From assembly GCA_015520245.1 (NCBI GenBank), contig WAQM01000151.1, forward strand, positions 1-6,602: DNA of 6,602 nucleotides, written 5' to 3'. This DNA is from Pyrodictiaceae archaeon. GTDB lineage: Archaea; Thermoproteota; Thermoprotei_A; Sulfolobales; Pyrodictiaceae. Shown here one piece after another: positions 5,349-6,602 of the stretch. Position numbers and translations under genes: made by a program. Positions within the stretch are counted from its first letter, which is position 1, and each line of letters starts with the position of its first letter. The notes beneath the pieces are model-generated. The model made no database searches and had not been told where the DNA came from. It saw nothing but the letters and a program-made list of their open reading frames with translations.

Positions 5349-6602
5349 GGCGCCCGGGTCCGGCCGGCGCCGACCGCCAGGTATATGATCGCGGCTGCCA
5401 CCGCCTCCAGCGCCGCCGCCGAGACGAACGCTGTGTGGAAGCCCAGCGCCTCGACGAGGAGGCCGCTCGCCGCCGAGCCCACCAGCAGGCCGAGGCTGGT
5501 CATCGACGTGAGCTGGCCAAGCCTCTCACCCTTGCGCTCCTCCTCGCTTATCGCTACCACTATGCTGTTCATCGATACGCTTATCATCGACCACGTGAAG
5601 CCCGTGGCCAAGAAGATCGCGGGGACGGCCTGGGGCGCCGTCAGCGCGACCACGGGCGGCGCCGCGAAGGCCACCGCGCGGACCAGCAACGCTAGAGTGA
5701 GGGCCCTGGCCGGCGTGAGCCTCTCCACCAACCGGTGTATGAACGTGAACGAGGCCGTGGACGTCAAGCTGTGAACTGACAAGGCCGCGAAGACCTCGGC
5801 GTCGCCCATGCCCAGGACCCTGCGCAAGAATACGGGCACCTGCGTGAAGAACACCCCTATGCCGCTGAATGCGACCAGGACCGCGACTAACGTAAGCAGT
5901 AGCGGGTCCTCGAGGCCCCGCCTGACCTTGGCCCCCAGCTTAGGCGGCTCGACTATGAGGGCGTAGACCATCTTGACCCGGTCCACGAAGCCGTAGAACG
6001 GCGACGGCGGCTTGATCGCATGGAGCCTCTCGAGCGGTATCATGGGACCCTTCACGCCTGCCGCGAGGGTCGCGAGCCCCAGGGTCGCGACCGCGACCGC
6101 CACGTGGAAGTTCACCGAGGTTCCGTAGGCCGCCGAGACCGCCGAGCCCAGGGCAAGGCCCGCCGCCCAACCACCCCCCGAGGCGAAGCCCAACCTGGCC
6201 AGCACGCGTTCGGGGCGCCTCGCCGCTGGGGCGCCGGCCTCCAGCGCCAGCATGGTCACGTTGGCCGAGACCAGGGCCCCCGCCGCCCCCGCTAGCGACG
6301 CCGAGACCACCGCTACCGTTAGCGGCGACGCATCGAACACCAGGGCGGCAAGGGCCGCTGAGGACGCGAGCACCACGAGGCCCAGCCCCACGAGGGGCTT
6401 CCTGCTACCTAGCTTGTCGCCGAGCCTCCCCGCCCACGCCGACATGGCTATGAAGAGGGCGTTGAGGGCGAAGTTCACGTAGGACACCTCGACGGGTGAG
6501 CGGCCGACCTCGATGAGCCTCAGGACGAGGCTGTTGACGGACATTGCAGACGCCATGTTGTACGCGAACGCCGCTGCCAGCACCGCCGCTAGCCTACGCG
6601 GC
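5345..6602 (-). CDS. Major facilitator superfamily transporter, probably missing its N-terminus
   Basis: This is an integral membrane secondary transporter with about twelve hydrophobic segments. Numbered from the GTG at 6583, they lie near residues 4-24, 36-50, 64-82, 89-112, 134-153, 158-177, 228-249, 262-285, 292-313, 319-345, 355-377 and 381-403. Residues 52-64 (GRLGDKLGSRKPL) fit MFS motif A in the loop after the second helix, and residues 178-226 form the central cytoplasmic loop between the two six-helix halves. The frame stays open from GTG 6583 to the window edge and reads PRRLAAVLAAAF; basic residues before the first helix are typical of MFS N-termini, so the true start is probably outside. 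The stop overlaps the start of the 264-aa gene by 4 bp. The substrate cannot be inferred; drug or metabolite efflux and nutrient uptake are both possible. The superfamily call is secure. Confidence 0.92.
   Translation of the reverse strand, partial: PRRLAAVLAAAFAYNMASAMSVNSLVLRLIEVGRSPVEVSYVNFALNALFIAMSAWAGRLGDKLGSRKPLVGLGLVVLASSAALAALVFDASPLTVAVVSASLAGAAGALVSANVTMLALEAGAPAARRPERVLARLGFASGGGWAAGLALGSAVSAAYGTSVNFHVAVAVATLGLATLAAGVKGPMIPLERLHAIKPPSPFYGFVDRVKMVYALIVEPPKLGAKVRRGLEDPLLLTLVAVLVAFSGIGVFFTQVPVFLRRVLGMGDAEVFAALSVHSLTSTASFTFIHRLVERLTPARALTLALLVRAVAFAAPPVVALTAPQAVPAIFLATGFTWSMISVSMNSIVVAISEEERKGERLGQLTSMTSLGLLVGSAASGLLVEALGFHTAFVSAAALEAVAAAIIYLAVGAGRTRAP

Noticed and set aside
1..6602. 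tRNA, rRNA, CRISPR array, insertion sequence or toxin-antitoxin pair
   Set aside because: All gaps between genes are under 90 bp and show no cloverleaf, spaced repeats, terminal inverted repeats or transposase motifs. The 84-aa gene alone does not resemble a toxin or antitoxin that I know.

Overview
The window looks like a gene-dense chromosomal segment from a high-GC archaeon, most likely a hyperthermophilic member of the Thermoproteota (Crenarchaeota). This rests on the use of ATA for Ile and AGG for Arg despite GC-rich DNA, GTG and probable TTG starts, purine-rich Shine-Dalgarno sites, very short intergenic gaps, and the gene families present. These are an archaeal-type TldD, a Bud32/RIO-like kinase-fold protein, and an archaeal radical SAM protein with an N-terminal cobalamin-binding-like region. 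The lineage is an inference; there is no rRNA or other marker gene to confirm it.

Layout: (1) Positions 1-1171, minus strand: most of a TldD/PmbA-family metallopeptidase gene whose 3' end runs off the left edge. (2) Positions 1172-1255: an 84-bp divergent intergenic region with the one clear A/T-rich patch between the two starts, probably holding promoter elements for both directions. (3) Positions 1256-4570, plus strand: a probable three-gene operon with gaps of 37 and 14 nt. It encodes a 474-aa protein with a C-terminal atypical kinase domain, an 84-aa protein of unknown function, and a 527-aa radical SAM protein. (4) Positions 4554-6602, minus strand: a probable two-gene operon, converging on the radical SAM gene with a 17-bp tail-to-tail overlap. 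It encodes an MFS transporter, probably truncated by the right edge at its 5' end, followed through an ATGA stop/start overlap by a 264-aa protein of unknown function.

Two parts deserve attention. The first is the kinase-like / small protein / radical SAM operon: an unusual catalytic loop in the kinase, a small unrecognised protein, and an unassigned radical SAM enzyme lacking the canonical DxHxxG cobalamin motif. The second is the MFS transporter coupled to an unrecognised soluble protein. I found no tRNA, rRNA, CRISPR array, insertion sequence or convincing terminator. There is no gene-free stretch longer than 300 bases.
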